The position numbers were made by a program, and so were the translations under genes. The notes below the pieces were generated by a model, which was not told the DNA's origin, did no database searches, and saw nothing but the letters and a program-made list of their open reading frames with translations. Below, piece by piece: positions 15,100-21,718 of a stretch of 33,621 bases of DNA (position 1 is the first letter of the stretch; every line of letters starts with the position of its first letter). Source of the DNA: an uncultured Clostridia bacterium (GTDB lineage Bacteria > Bacillota > Clostridia > Oscillospirales > Oscillospiraceae); NCBI GenBank assembly GCA_947177005.1, contig CAMWSZ010000001.1:1-33621 (forward strand). Direction: 5' to 3'.

Positions 15100-16660
15100 A
15101 AAATTCTTTGTCGGTCTGGATTTGACCGGGTTTGAAAATAACGGCGCTCAGCGTGCCGTGAGCCGCGTTACGCTGGTAATCGACGGGGAACATGTCTGTA
15201 CCGCCGGGGATGACTCCGGTATGGAACTGATTGCCGACTGCCCCCACGCTACCCAAGAAATCGCCGGCTTTGTGTTGGAACAGGTCAAATACGGTCAGTA
15301 TAAAATGTACAGCGCCTCAGATGTCAATATTGATCCCGCCTTTGAGCTGGGCGACGCCATCACAGCCGCCGGTCTGTACTCCGTGATCGCCCGTATCGCC
15401 GACGACGGCAGCGGTTTCCCCAGCGTGTCGGCCCCCGGTCAGGAGGAGCTGGAGGATGAGTTCCCTTCCGGCGGCCCGCTCACTCAGGAGTTTAATCGTA
15501 AATTTGCCCAAACACGGTCCCTGATTACCAAAACCGCCTCTGAAATCCGTCTGGAGGTGGAACGGGTCACAGGCGACGTGCAGGAACTGTCGGCCTCTAT
15601 TACCATCCAACTGGGGAAAATCACCAGCGACGTCCACGACCTGGACGGAAATTTTTCCAGAATCCAACAGGATATTAAAGGAATCAGCGCTACGGTCAGC
15701 GACGTGCAGACCGGTCTTGGCCAAACTCTGCGGCTTGGTGCGGACGGCGTGTCAATCGTTAACGCTAAAGGCTCAAAGCTGTTGATCGACGGCGGCCAGA
15801 TCAACGCCGAAACGCTGAATCTGTCGGGTCACATCTCCTTCTCGGATTTGGATAAAACCGCGCAGGACAAAATCAGCAGCGCCTCCGCAAACGCCCAGAA
15901 CGCCATTACTGCCGCCAACAGCGCCAAAGACACAGTAGACGGATGGTCCTACAACGGTACTACCTACATCGACGGCGCAATGATCGCTTCCGACACCATT
16001 GCCGCCTCCAAACTGAAAGGCGGTTCGGTGGAGATCCTTGACCCCAGCGGAAACGTCACGGGCGTTATGAAGGTCGAATTCCCTAATTTCGCGGCCCGAA
16101 ATGTGGGCATTACCAGCGGTAATATCTTCCTGACCGCCGAAAACGGGTACATCTCTCTCGTCTCGGACGGGAAAACCAATGCAGGTATCACCTTGATGGG
16201 CTCCAATACCGCCGGTGTACAGCCCTCTGTGCTGGTGGCGGGAGACGTGGTGCCCAACAGCGGGACCTTCAATATCGGACGCAGTACCGCGTCCGAACGC
16301 TGGAATAATATCTTTCTCAACAATAACCCTACCGTTACATCTGACCTGCGGTGCAAAAAAAACCTCCGATATGATCTGGAACAGTATGATCCGTTTTTCG
16401 ATGCCCTCCGGCCTGCCGCCTACACGGTGAGGGAGACCCAAGATGTAAAAGTCAATCTGGGGCTCGGTGCGCAGGACGTGGAAAAAGCGCTGCTCGATAC
16501 GGGACTTTCTCCGGATGATTTTGCAGGACTGGTTTTGCCGGAATCAAAAGACGGTTTTTATGCGCTGCGGTATGAACAACTGCTCCCCCTCTGCATCCGG
16601 CAGATTCAGCAGTTGAAAAAACGGGTGTCAGTCCTCGAAAAGGAGGTGGAACATGGCTGA
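15092..16660 (+). CDS. Tail-tip/fibre protein with C-terminal S74 chaperone
   Basis: This is about 522 residues from TTG 15092, which follows GGAGGTG (15076-15082) and overlaps the previous stop. The first ~110 residues look like the second half of DUF5048 (VSRVTLVIDGEHVCTAGDDSG, IDPAFELGDAITAAG). A coiled-coil fibre region is next (ITKTASEIRLEVERVTGDV, repeated helical heptads), then a beta-rich head region. Residues about 410-522 are a peptidase S74 intramolecular chaperone: SDLRCKKNL places Ser417 and Lys422 at the spacing of the known Ser-Lys dyad. It ends in a coiled coil (IRQIQQLKKRVSVLEKEV). The S74 domain helps trimer folding and then cuts itself off. Confidence 0.82.
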   Translation: MSEKFFVGLDLTGFENNGAQRAVSRVTLVIDGEHVCTAGDDSGMELIADCPHATQEIAGFVLEQVKYGQYKMYSASDVNIDPAFELGDAITAAGLYSVIARIADDGSGFPSVSAPGQEELEDEFPSGGPLTQEFNRKFAQTRSLITKTASEIRLEVERVTGDVQELSASITIQLGKITSDVHDLDGNFSRIQQDIKGISATVSDVQTGLGQTLRLGADGVSIVNAKGSKLLIDGGQINAETLNLSGHISFSDLDKTAQDKISSASANAQNAITAANSAKDTVDGWSYNGTTYIDGAMIASDTIAASKLKGGSVEILDPSGNVTGVMKVEFPNFAARNVGITSGNIFLTAENGYISLVSDGKTNAGITLMGSNTAGVQPSVLVAGDVVPNSGTFNIGRSTASERWNNIFLNNNPTVTSDLRCKKNLRYDLEQYDPFFDALRPAAYTVRETQDVKVNLGLGAQDVEKALLDTGLSPDDFAGLVLPESKDGFYALRYEQLLPLCIRQIQQLKKRVSVLEKEVEHG

Positions 16661-17201
16661 CAAAAAAATCGGTGAACTGCCTGCCGCTCCGTCCGTTTAC
16701 GACGACTCACTTTTCGTCGTGGAACAGCAGGGACAGGCCGTGAAGGCCACCGGCAGACAGTGGAAGAGCTTCGCACAGCAGGCGGTCCAGTCGCAGACCG
16801 ACGCCGCCCAGACCGCCGCAAAAAAAGCGGAAGACGCGCAGAATGCCATTGAAAATATGACCGTCAGAGCCAATGCTCTGCCGTCCGGCAGTGCGGCGTC
16901 CGTGCAGAAAACTACGTCAGGCGGCGTGGTCAATCTCACCTTCGGCCTCCCCAGAGGTGAGAAGGGCGACAGGGGCGCGGACGGTAATGATGGACTCCCC
17001 GGCGAAAAAGGGGACAAAGGCGATAAGGGCGACAAGGGGGAGAAAGGTGACGACGGTGCGCCCGGCCAGCTCCTGTATGCCGTATTCTGCTTGGACGTAT
17101 CAGACGGAAATCTCTATATGGTCACGGATGAACGCTATTCCGGACCGCTTTTCCGGCTGAATCAATCTGATTTGGAGGTGGTCCTGAACTATGAAGGTTA
17201 G
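16653..17201 (+). CDS. Collagen-like tail fibre protein
   Basis: This is a 182-residue protein. The N-terminal part (KIGELPAAPSVYDDSLFVVEQ) is the usual adaptor seen in clostridial tail proteins, followed by an Ala-rich coiled coil (AAQTAAKKAEDAQNAI). Residues about 105-143 are some 13 collagen-like G-X-Y triplets (PRGEKGDRGADGNDG and on), which form triple-helical fibre shafts. A small C-terminal beta domain caps it. The strong AAAAGGAGGTGG site lies within the end of the preceding gene. Probably a trimeric fibre that connects to, or competes with, the propeller adhesins downstream. Confidence 0.82.
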   Translation: MADKKIGELPAAPSVYDDSLFVVEQQGQAVKATGRQWKSFAQQAVQSQTDAAQTAAKKAEDAQNAIENMTVRANALPSGSAASVQKTTSGGVVNLTFGLPRGEKGDRGADGNDGLPGEKGDKGDKGDKGEKGDDGAPGQLLYAVFCLDVSDGNLYMVTDERYSGPLFRLNQSDLEVVLNYEG

Positions 17202-18492
17202 TTCAAATCTGGGGCGCGTGTCCCTGGTTCCGAGGGGACTCTACAATCCCAATACACGGTACGAACGCCTGGATCTGGTGCTGTACCATAGAAACGCATA
17301 CGTGGTGATACGCCCTGTGCAGGGCGTGGAGCCCGTGGACGGCGGCGACTATATGCTGCTGGCGCAGGGAATCGGAGACGGCGGTATGGTGCCCGAGGAC
17401 TTGTTTTTCATCAAGGCCCAGAGCTGTGACCCTGAACTCGGTTCCGTCTCCGGCAGCGGGACGGTCTTCAACGGCGTCACCACCACCGTTACCGCTCACG
17501 CTGAAGGCAAAAATTCTTTCCTGCACTGGTCAGAAAATGGAGAGACCGTCAGCCTGGAACCGTCCTACAGCTTTGCCGTTGACCGGGACAGAACCCTGCT
17601 TGCTGCTTTCGAAAAGTACCAGTTTGCTTTGCAATGGGCCGGATCCGCCATGCCTGTTTCCGCCAAATGGTCCTCTGTCGCTTACGGTGACGGCGTGTTC
17701 GTCGCAGTGTCAAACACCGATAAGGCCGCTTGCAGTTCCGACGGCGGGAAAACTTGGACGGAATCCGCTATGCCCAGTACAGTTGACCGGAGTACCGTCA
17801 CCTACGGAAACGGCGTGTTCGTCACGGCGGGCTTCAACCGCTATGCCGCTTACAGTACCGACGGCGGGAAAACCTGGACGGAGTCGGATATGCTGCAAAA
17901 TTTTCAGTGGCGTTCCATTGCCTTCGGTGACGGTGTGTTTATCGCATTGGGTTACGTCGGAAGAACCACGGCCGCCCGCAGTAAAGATTTCGGGAAAACT
18001 TGGGAATTCATTACAATGCCGTCGTTGGGGTCGTCCGGGAACTGGTATGCCGCCGCTTACGGTGACGGCGTGTTTGTCGCAATTGCATACGGTAGCCGCA
18101 AAGCCGCCTACAGTACCGACGGCGGAGATACCTGGACGGAATCCGTGCTGCCAGGCACCACCGACTGGCGCGAATGGCGTTCCGCGGCCTACGGTGACGG
18201 CGTGTTTGTTACGGTCGGATGGGGCGGTGCTTCCGCTCGCAGTACCGACGGCGGCAAGACCTGGTCAGAACCAAATTTGCCGTCGGATACACACTGGTCG
18301 TCTGTCGTGTACGGAAACGGCACATTTGTCGCCGTGTCCAGACGCGGCGTGTCCGCTTTCAGTACCGACGGCGGGGAAAACTGGACTGTCGCTGAAATGC
18401 CGTTTTCGGAAAACTGGTATTCTGTTGCTTACGGCGATGATACGTTTGTCGCCGTCGCTAACAGCACCAGCAACGCAGTTTTCAGCGTCTGA
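17191..18492 (+). CDS. Beta-propeller receptor-binding protein 1
   Basis: This is a 433-residue protein. Residues 1-75 are an N-terminal tail-attachment domain (VSSNLGRVSLVPRGLYNPNTRYERLD), residues about 85-130 a divergent InlB B-repeat-like segment (TTTVTAHAEGKNSFLHW...RTLLAAFE). After that come about seven repeats of W.S.AYGDGVFVAV...AAYSTDGGKTWTES.MP, each with an Asp-box (S-T-D-G-G-K-T-W). An isolated WAGSAMP before the first repeat should close the last blade in a seven-bladed propeller. There is no signal peptide and no evident sialidase active site. It most likely binds cell-surface glycans. The gene begins inside the end of the collagen-like gene. Confidence 0.82.
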   Translation: MKVSSNLGRVSLVPRGLYNPNTRYERLDLVLYHRNAYVVIRPVQGVEPVDGGDYMLLAQGIGDGGMVPEDLFFIKAQSCDPELGSVSGSGTVFNGVTTTVTAHAEGKNSFLHWSENGETVSLEPSYSFAVDRDRTLLAAFEKYQFALQWAGSAMPVSAKWSSVAYGDGVFVAVSNTDKAACSSDGGKTWTESAMPSTVDRSTVTYGNGVFVTAGFNRYAAYSTDGGKTWTESDMLQNFQWRSIAFGDGVFIALGYVGRTTAARSKDFGKTWEFITMPSLGSSGNWYAAAYGDGVFVAIAYGSRKAAYSTDGGDTWTESVLPGTTDWREWRSAAYGDGVFVTVGWGGASARSTDGGKTWSEPNLPSDTHWSSVVYGNGTFVAVSRRGVSAFSTDGGENWTVAEMPFSENWYSVAYGDDTFVAVANSTSNAVFSV

Positions 18493-18517
18493 TATATCAC
18501 GGAGGTGAACAGCATCT

Positions 18518-19867
18518 ATGGAAGTCAGTACAAACCTGGGTCGCGTATCTGTCGTCCCAAAAGGCACCTACAGCCCCGATACTAAGTATGAACGCCTGGA
18601 TCTGATCCATTATCAGGGCTCAGGCTACGTCGTACTGAGAGAAGTGCAGGGCGTGGAGCCGGCCGGCGGCGAGGACTATATGCTGCTGATAGAAGGCAGC
18701 GCCGGGCCGGACGGAAGGCTGCCGGAAGAACTGTACGCTGTCCGCGTCCAGTCCGGCAGCCCCGAACTGGGCGCGGTTTCCGGCGGCGGTATGGTCTTCG
18801 GCGGCGTCCTGACTACCGTCAACGCTATGCCGAAAGGGGAAAATAAATTTATCGCCTGGCTGGAAAACGGTGAGGCCGTCAGCTCCGCCCCCTCCTACAC
18901 CTTTCCCGCAAACCACGACCGCACCCTCTTGGCCAGTTTCGAGGAATATGTATTTTTGAGGTGGGCGGAATCCGCAATGCCGTCGGATAATAACTGGTAC
19001 TCTGCCGCATACGGGAACGGTACATTTGTCGCCATTGTATCGAATGAGCATGCAGGCAGCAGCGCTGCCGCCTACAGTTCTGACGGCGGAAAAACCTGGA
19101 CCAAGTCTACACTGCCGTCAGCAGCATTAGCCTGGCTGGATGTCGCATATGGCAACGGCGCGTTTGTTGCCATATCAGCTGTTACCATAACGGATGGCGA
19201 ACAAGAATACGGTTCTAATAAAGCCGCTTACAGTTCCAATGGAGGAAAATCCTGGTCTTCCCTTACCATGCCCTCCAAAAAAATGTGGAAATGTATTGCT
19301 TTTGGAGACGGGGTGTTTGTTGCCACTGCTTGGGAAGGAGACTGCATTGCTTACAGCACTGATACCGGAAAATCTTGGACAGAGGTAAGTATTCCATTTC
19401 ACAGAGTAGGAATCGTTGCCTATGGAAACGGCTCATTTGTTGTTATTGAATCCGATGGCAACCGCTACTCCAATAAAGCCGTTTACAGCACAGACGGAGG
19501 AAAATCCTGGACAGAATCTGCCTTGCCTACAGCTTCGCTTTGGAATAGTATCGCATACGGCGGCGGAGTTTTTGTTGCAGTATGCTCCGTTAATAGTGAT
19601 CTCGCCGCTTACAGCGCGGATAATGGGAAAACATGGGCTTTGTCTCACCTGCCGTCCGTGGGGCGCTGGTGTTCAATTGCTTATGGTAACGGCGCGTTTG
19701 TCGCAATTGCACAGGGAACCACTGAAAACGTTGCTTACAGCATTGACGGCGGAAAAACCTGGTGTCAATCTACTCCGCTGCCCGCTGCAAAATGGAATTC
19801 CCTCGCATATGGAGACGGTACTTTTGTTGCTTTGTCCGACGGTAGTATTGCCGCTTACACTGCATAA
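18518..19867 (+). CDS. Beta-propeller receptor-binding protein 2 (paralogue)
   Basis: This is a 449-residue paralogue of the preceding gene with the same architecture: attachment domain (VSTNLGRVSVVPKGTYSPDT), InlB B-repeat-like segment ending in RTLLASFE, and about seven Asp-box blades (AYSSDGGKTWTKS and variants). The blades differ more from each other than those of the first copy and carry longer loops (for example ITDGEQEYGSNK). From about 19140 the codon use turns AT-richer than the 5' part, suggesting the propeller was exchanged by recombination. It has its own GGAGGTG site. Two such genes side by side suggest dual receptor specificity. Confidence 0.82.
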   Translation: MEVSTNLGRVSVVPKGTYSPDTKYERLDLIHYQGSGYVVLREVQGVEPAGGEDYMLLIEGSAGPDGRLPEELYAVRVQSGSPELGAVSGGGMVFGGVLTTVNAMPKGENKFIAWLENGEAVSSAPSYTFPANHDRTLLASFEEYVFLRWAESAMPSDNNWYSAAYGNGTFVAIVSNEHAGSSAAAYSSDGGKTWTKSTLPSAALAWLDVAYGNGAFVAISAVTITDGEQEYGSNKAAYSSNGGKSWSSLTMPSKKMWKCIAFGDGVFVATAWEGDCIAYSTDTGKSWTEVSIPFHRVGIVAYGNGSFVVIESDGNRYSNKAVYSTDGGKSWTESALPTASLWNSIAYGGGVFVAVCSVNSDLAAYSADNGKTWALSHLPSVGRWCSIAYGNGAFVAIAQGTTENVAYSIDGGKTWCQSTPLPAAKWNSLAYGDGTFVALSDGSIAAYTA

Positions 19868-19882
19868 CAGGAGGTGAAACAG

Positions 19883-20194
19883 ATGCCGGAAAAATGCAGT
19901 GAATCCCCGCGGGACTGTCCGCTGCTGCCGCGAATAGAGGCGTTGGAGCAGGACAGCAGGCACAATAAGGATGCCCACAAAGAATTTTACGGAAAGCTGG
20001 AAGCATCCCATACCAACGTCGCCTTGATTGAACAGCGGCTGAATCAGATCAAAGAGGATACCGGGGAAATCAAGGAATCAGTTCAGGATATGAAGGAAAA
20101 GCCTGCAAAACGCTGGGAGAGCATGGTGGAAAAAGTGCTGGGCGCTGTTGCATTGTCAGTGATCGCGTTTTTGTTGGGGAAGGTGGGACTATGA
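19883..20194 (+). CDS. XhlA-like hemolysin / tail-lysis membrane protein
   Basis: This is a 103-residue protein with an N-terminal Cys pair region (EKCSESPRDCPLLPRIEALEQ), a long coiled coil (NVALIEQRLNQIKEDTGEIKESV) and one C-terminal transmembrane helix (VLGAVALSVIAFLLGK). This is the layout of XhlA, which works with the holin and endolysin of PBSX-type elements. ATG 19883 is eight bases after GGAGG. Confidence 0.75.
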   Translation: MPEKCSESPRDCPLLPRIEALEQDSRHNKDAHKEFYGKLEASHTNVALIEQRLNQIKEDTGEIKESVQDMKEKPAKRWESMVEKVLGAVALSVIAFLLGKVGL

Positions 20195-20286
20195 GTTTTG
20201 TACCGTACGCGGAGAAAAATAAGCTGTACCGGAAACTATGGAGAGATTTGAATACACTAAAACTACCGATTAGGAGGTACATATGA
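20191..20286 (+). CDS. Tiny basic ORF coupled to XhlA-like and holin genes
   Basis: This 31-residue frame (MSFVPYAEKNKLYRKLWRDL and a further 11 residues) starts in ATGA overlap with the XhlA-like stop and ends in ATGA overlap with the holin start; the holin RBS AGGAGG lies inside it. The double coupling suggests that ribosomes pass through it into the holin gene. Whether the peptide itself has a role is unknown. Confidence 0.45.
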   Translation: MSFVPYAEKNKLYRKLWRDLNTLKLPIRRYI

Positions 20287-20495
20287 TAAAAATTGATTGG
20301 AAACGGAAATTGAGTTCCCGGAAACTGTGGGCAGCAGTGTGCGGTATCGTCACCGGCCTGGCGATGGTATTCGGCCTGGATGAGAATACCATTACTACTG
20401 TAGCGGGCGCTGTGATGTCCGCTGCGTCCGTGGTGGCCTACATCATGGCCGAAGGCAAAGTGGATGCGGAGGGCGTGAAAAATGGGGGCGAGTAA
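20283..20495 (+). CDS. Phage holin
   Basis: This is a 70-residue protein with a basic N-terminus (MIKIDWKRKLSSRKLW), two predicted membrane helices (AVCGIVTGLAMVFGL and VAGAVMSAASVVAYIMA) and an acidic tail (EGKVDAEGVKNGGE), matching small phiLC3-like holins. It forms lesions that let endolysin reach the wall. The RBS AGGAGGTAC is strong, and its 3' end overlaps the endolysin gene by 14 bases. Confidence 0.82.
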   Translation: MIKIDWKRKLSSRKLWAAVCGIVTGLAMVFGLDENTITTVAGAVMSAASVVAYIMAEGKVDAEGVKNGGE

Positions 20496-21138
20496 GGACC
20501 CGCTGCGGATTGCTGTGGAAGAATTGGGCGTCACGGAGAAACCGGCAAACAGCAACAGCGTTAAATACAACACTTGGTTTTATGGCCGTGCAGTGTCCGG
20601 CAGTGCCTACCCTTGGTGTATGGCGTTTGTACAGTGGTGTTTCGATCAGGCCGGACGGACCCTGCCCTGCAAGACAGCATCCTGTTCCGCCCTGCTGAAC
20701 TGGTACAGGCAGAACCAGCCGGAATGCGTCGTAAAAACACCGCAGCCCGGTGACATCGTGATCTACAACTTTGGCCATACCGGGATCGCGGAGAGTGCCG
20801 CCGCGTCCACAATCACCGCGATTGAGGGCAATACGTCGGCAGGCAATTCCGGCAGCCAGTCCAACGGCGGCGGCGTGTTCCGGAGAGTCAGAAGTAAAAC
20901 ACTTGTGACGGCCTATATCAGACCGCTGCAAATCAATACAGAGGAGAAGGATATCATGACAGGCAAAGAGATTTACGATGCGCTGCAAAGCTATCTTGCA
21001 CAACAGCTCGTGCCAGACTGGGCAAAAACAGAGCTGCAAGAGGCGGTTGATCTTGGCATCACCGACGGCAGCAATCCCATGCAGCTAATTCCACGCTATC
21101 AGACCGCTATCATGACCAAACGGGCCGTGAAACGCTGA
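20482..21138 (+). CDS. CHAP-domain endolysin
   Basis: This is a 218-residue cell-wall hydrolase. The N-terminal CHAP domain has AYPWCMAFVQWCF with nucleophile Cys46 and PGDIVIYNFGHTGI with catalytic His99, so it should act as an amidase or endopeptidase on peptidoglycan. Residues about 160-218 form a short helical segment with LGITDGSNPMQLIPRYQTAIM, similar to small wall-binding or S-layer-like extensions on clostridial endolysins. No signal peptide; export depends on the holin. It is the last gene of the late operon. Confidence 0.86.
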   Translation: MGASKDPLRIAVEELGVTEKPANSNSVKYNTWFYGRAVSGSAYPWCMAFVQWCFDQAGRTLPCKTASCSALLNWYRQNQPECVVKTPQPGDIVIYNFGHTGIAESAAASTITAIEGNTSAGNSGSQSNGGGVFRRVRSKTLVTAYIRPLQINTEEKDIMTGKEIYDALQSYLAQQLVPDWAKTELQEAVDLGITDGSNPMQLIPRYQTAIMTKRAVKR

Positions 21139-21225
21139 TCCCTGCTTGGGTGGTTACGGTGGGCAGCCTTAGGTCTTTCGTCACGACGGTTTTGATCTCG
21201 CCGTTTTCTATAGTAAACGTCATAA

Positions 21226-21273
21226 GCTTTTTCTTTTCCCGTTCGCTGTGCGGGCGGGAAAAGATGGAAAAGC
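21226..21273. repeat. Long imperfect inverted repeat after the endolysin gene
   Basis: GCTTTT + TCTTTTCCCG (21226-21241) faces CGGGAAAAGA + TGG bulge + AAAAGC (21255-21273): 16 paired bases with one three-base bulge and a 13-base loop. There is no T-run on either strand, so it is a poor intrinsic terminator. It marks the right border of the prophage-like module and could be a recombination or recognition site. Confidence 0.55.
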
Positions 21274-21305
21274 AATTCAGTAAGCGCAAAAATTATAGTC
21301 GTCTA

Positions 21306-21410
21306 CTATATGTGTTCAATCATTTCCGTAAAGCCGGGACGCTGGAAATTCGCGCCGCTCCACCCATCGTCAATGTAGATTTCTGTCGTTTCTTTCTGAA
21401 AGTTACGACT
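21306..21410 (-). pseudogene. Large serine recombinase remnant (catalytic-domain fragment)
   Basis: On the minus strand this reads SRNFQKETTEIYIDDGWSG, continuing with ANFQRPGFTEMIEHI and a stop. The Y-x-D-D-G-x-S-G-x-N-F-x-R-P-G-F block is the conserved segment of the resolvase domain of large serine recombinases (Tn4451 TnpX and related integrases). Both ends are cut: upstream in frame a stop occurs at 21441-21443, and the chain ends before the catalytic domain is complete. Confidence 0.72.
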
Positions 21411-21433
21411 TTGACAGTTTTTCTGCCAAATAT

Positions 21434-21475
21434 CACTAAATCAGGCGTTCAATAGAGTGCTTTGCTGATTTAGTG
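21434..21475 (+). terminator. Stem-loop in the junction region
   Basis: CACTAAATCAG pairs perfectly with CTGATTTAGTG across a 20-base loop, followed by TTATTTT on the plus strand. It may serve as a distal terminator for the late operon, or may simply be debris between recombinase remnants. Confidence 0.4.
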
Positions 21476-21482
21476 TTATTTT

Positions 21483-21569
21483 ACCACAGCCATCTACGAA
21501 AAACACATGCGGAACAAGGTTATGCTCTTTAGCATAGGTTTCGAGAATGCGTTTATGAGAAGTGATTTG
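21483..21569 (-). pseudogene. Second serine recombinase remnant
   Basis: The minus strand reads QITSHKRILETYAKEHNL followed by VPHVFFVDG, the segment of large serine recombinases of the type Q...LL..YA.EHG....F.VDDG. It covers residues that partly duplicate the fragment at 21306-21410, so two different recombinase genes probably left traces here. Stops close the frame on the upstream side. Confidence 0.62.
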
Positions 21570-21654
21570 TCAAGGGTATTTTCACCAAGCTTCTACCGAT
21601 TGGCAAATTATCCAAAGGGCCAAGGTATCAGACGCATTTTCGAGAATATCGGAC

Positions 21655-21689
21655 AACAGAACGTCTATCAATTAGATGGGCGTTCTGTT
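21655..21689 (-). terminator. Stem-loop just downstream of drmB
   Basis: AACAGAACG (21655-21663) and CGTTCTGTT (21681-21689) form a perfect 9-bp stem, with an inner TCTA/TAGA pairing in the loop. It lies 30 bases past the drmB stop on the minus strand. The T-run is weak, so termination there is plausible rather than certain. Confidence 0.45.
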
Positions 21690-21718
21690 TATGAGTGCTA
21701 TTCAGGGATGTTTGAGTT

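Larger units (their letters stand above)
762..21138. mobile_element. Compact siphovirus-like prophage / PBSX- or GTA-like module
   Basis: The block holds a repressor, a divergent late operon and full head, tail and lysis genes in the usual siphophage order. Boundaries are set by gene content only: the transketolase gene and terminator on the left and the endolysin stop on the right. No attachment-site repeats or tRNA target were recognised. No intact integrase, excisionase, replication or recombination gene is present inside. Either the early region was lost, or the locus is a domesticated particle-producing element. Base composition and codon use match the flanking host gene, which suggests long residence. 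Confidence 0.8.

Noticed and set aside
16964..17080. DNA tandem repeat (gacaagggcgataag-type triplets) as a separate repeat element.
   Set aside because: It is explained by the collagen-like G-X-Y codons of the fibre gene.
17641..19867. Sialidase enzyme activity for the Asp-box proteins.
   Set aside because: Only structural Asp-boxes are visible; no arginine triad or catalytic Tyr/Glu/Asp arrangement could be identified, and there is no signal peptide. They are treated as binding propellers.
21110..21223. Minus-strand 38-codon frame (MTFTIENGEIKTVVTKDLRL and on).
   Set aside because: It looks somewhat protein-like and may be a further mobile-element remnant, but I recognise no family, it has only a weak RBS and it ends antisense to the endolysin gene, so it is not listed as a gene.
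21150..21455. Plus-strand 101-codon frame after the endolysin gene.
   Set aside because: Composition is not protein-like and it is antisense to the serine-recombinase fragment; it also crosses the inverted repeat at 21226-21273.
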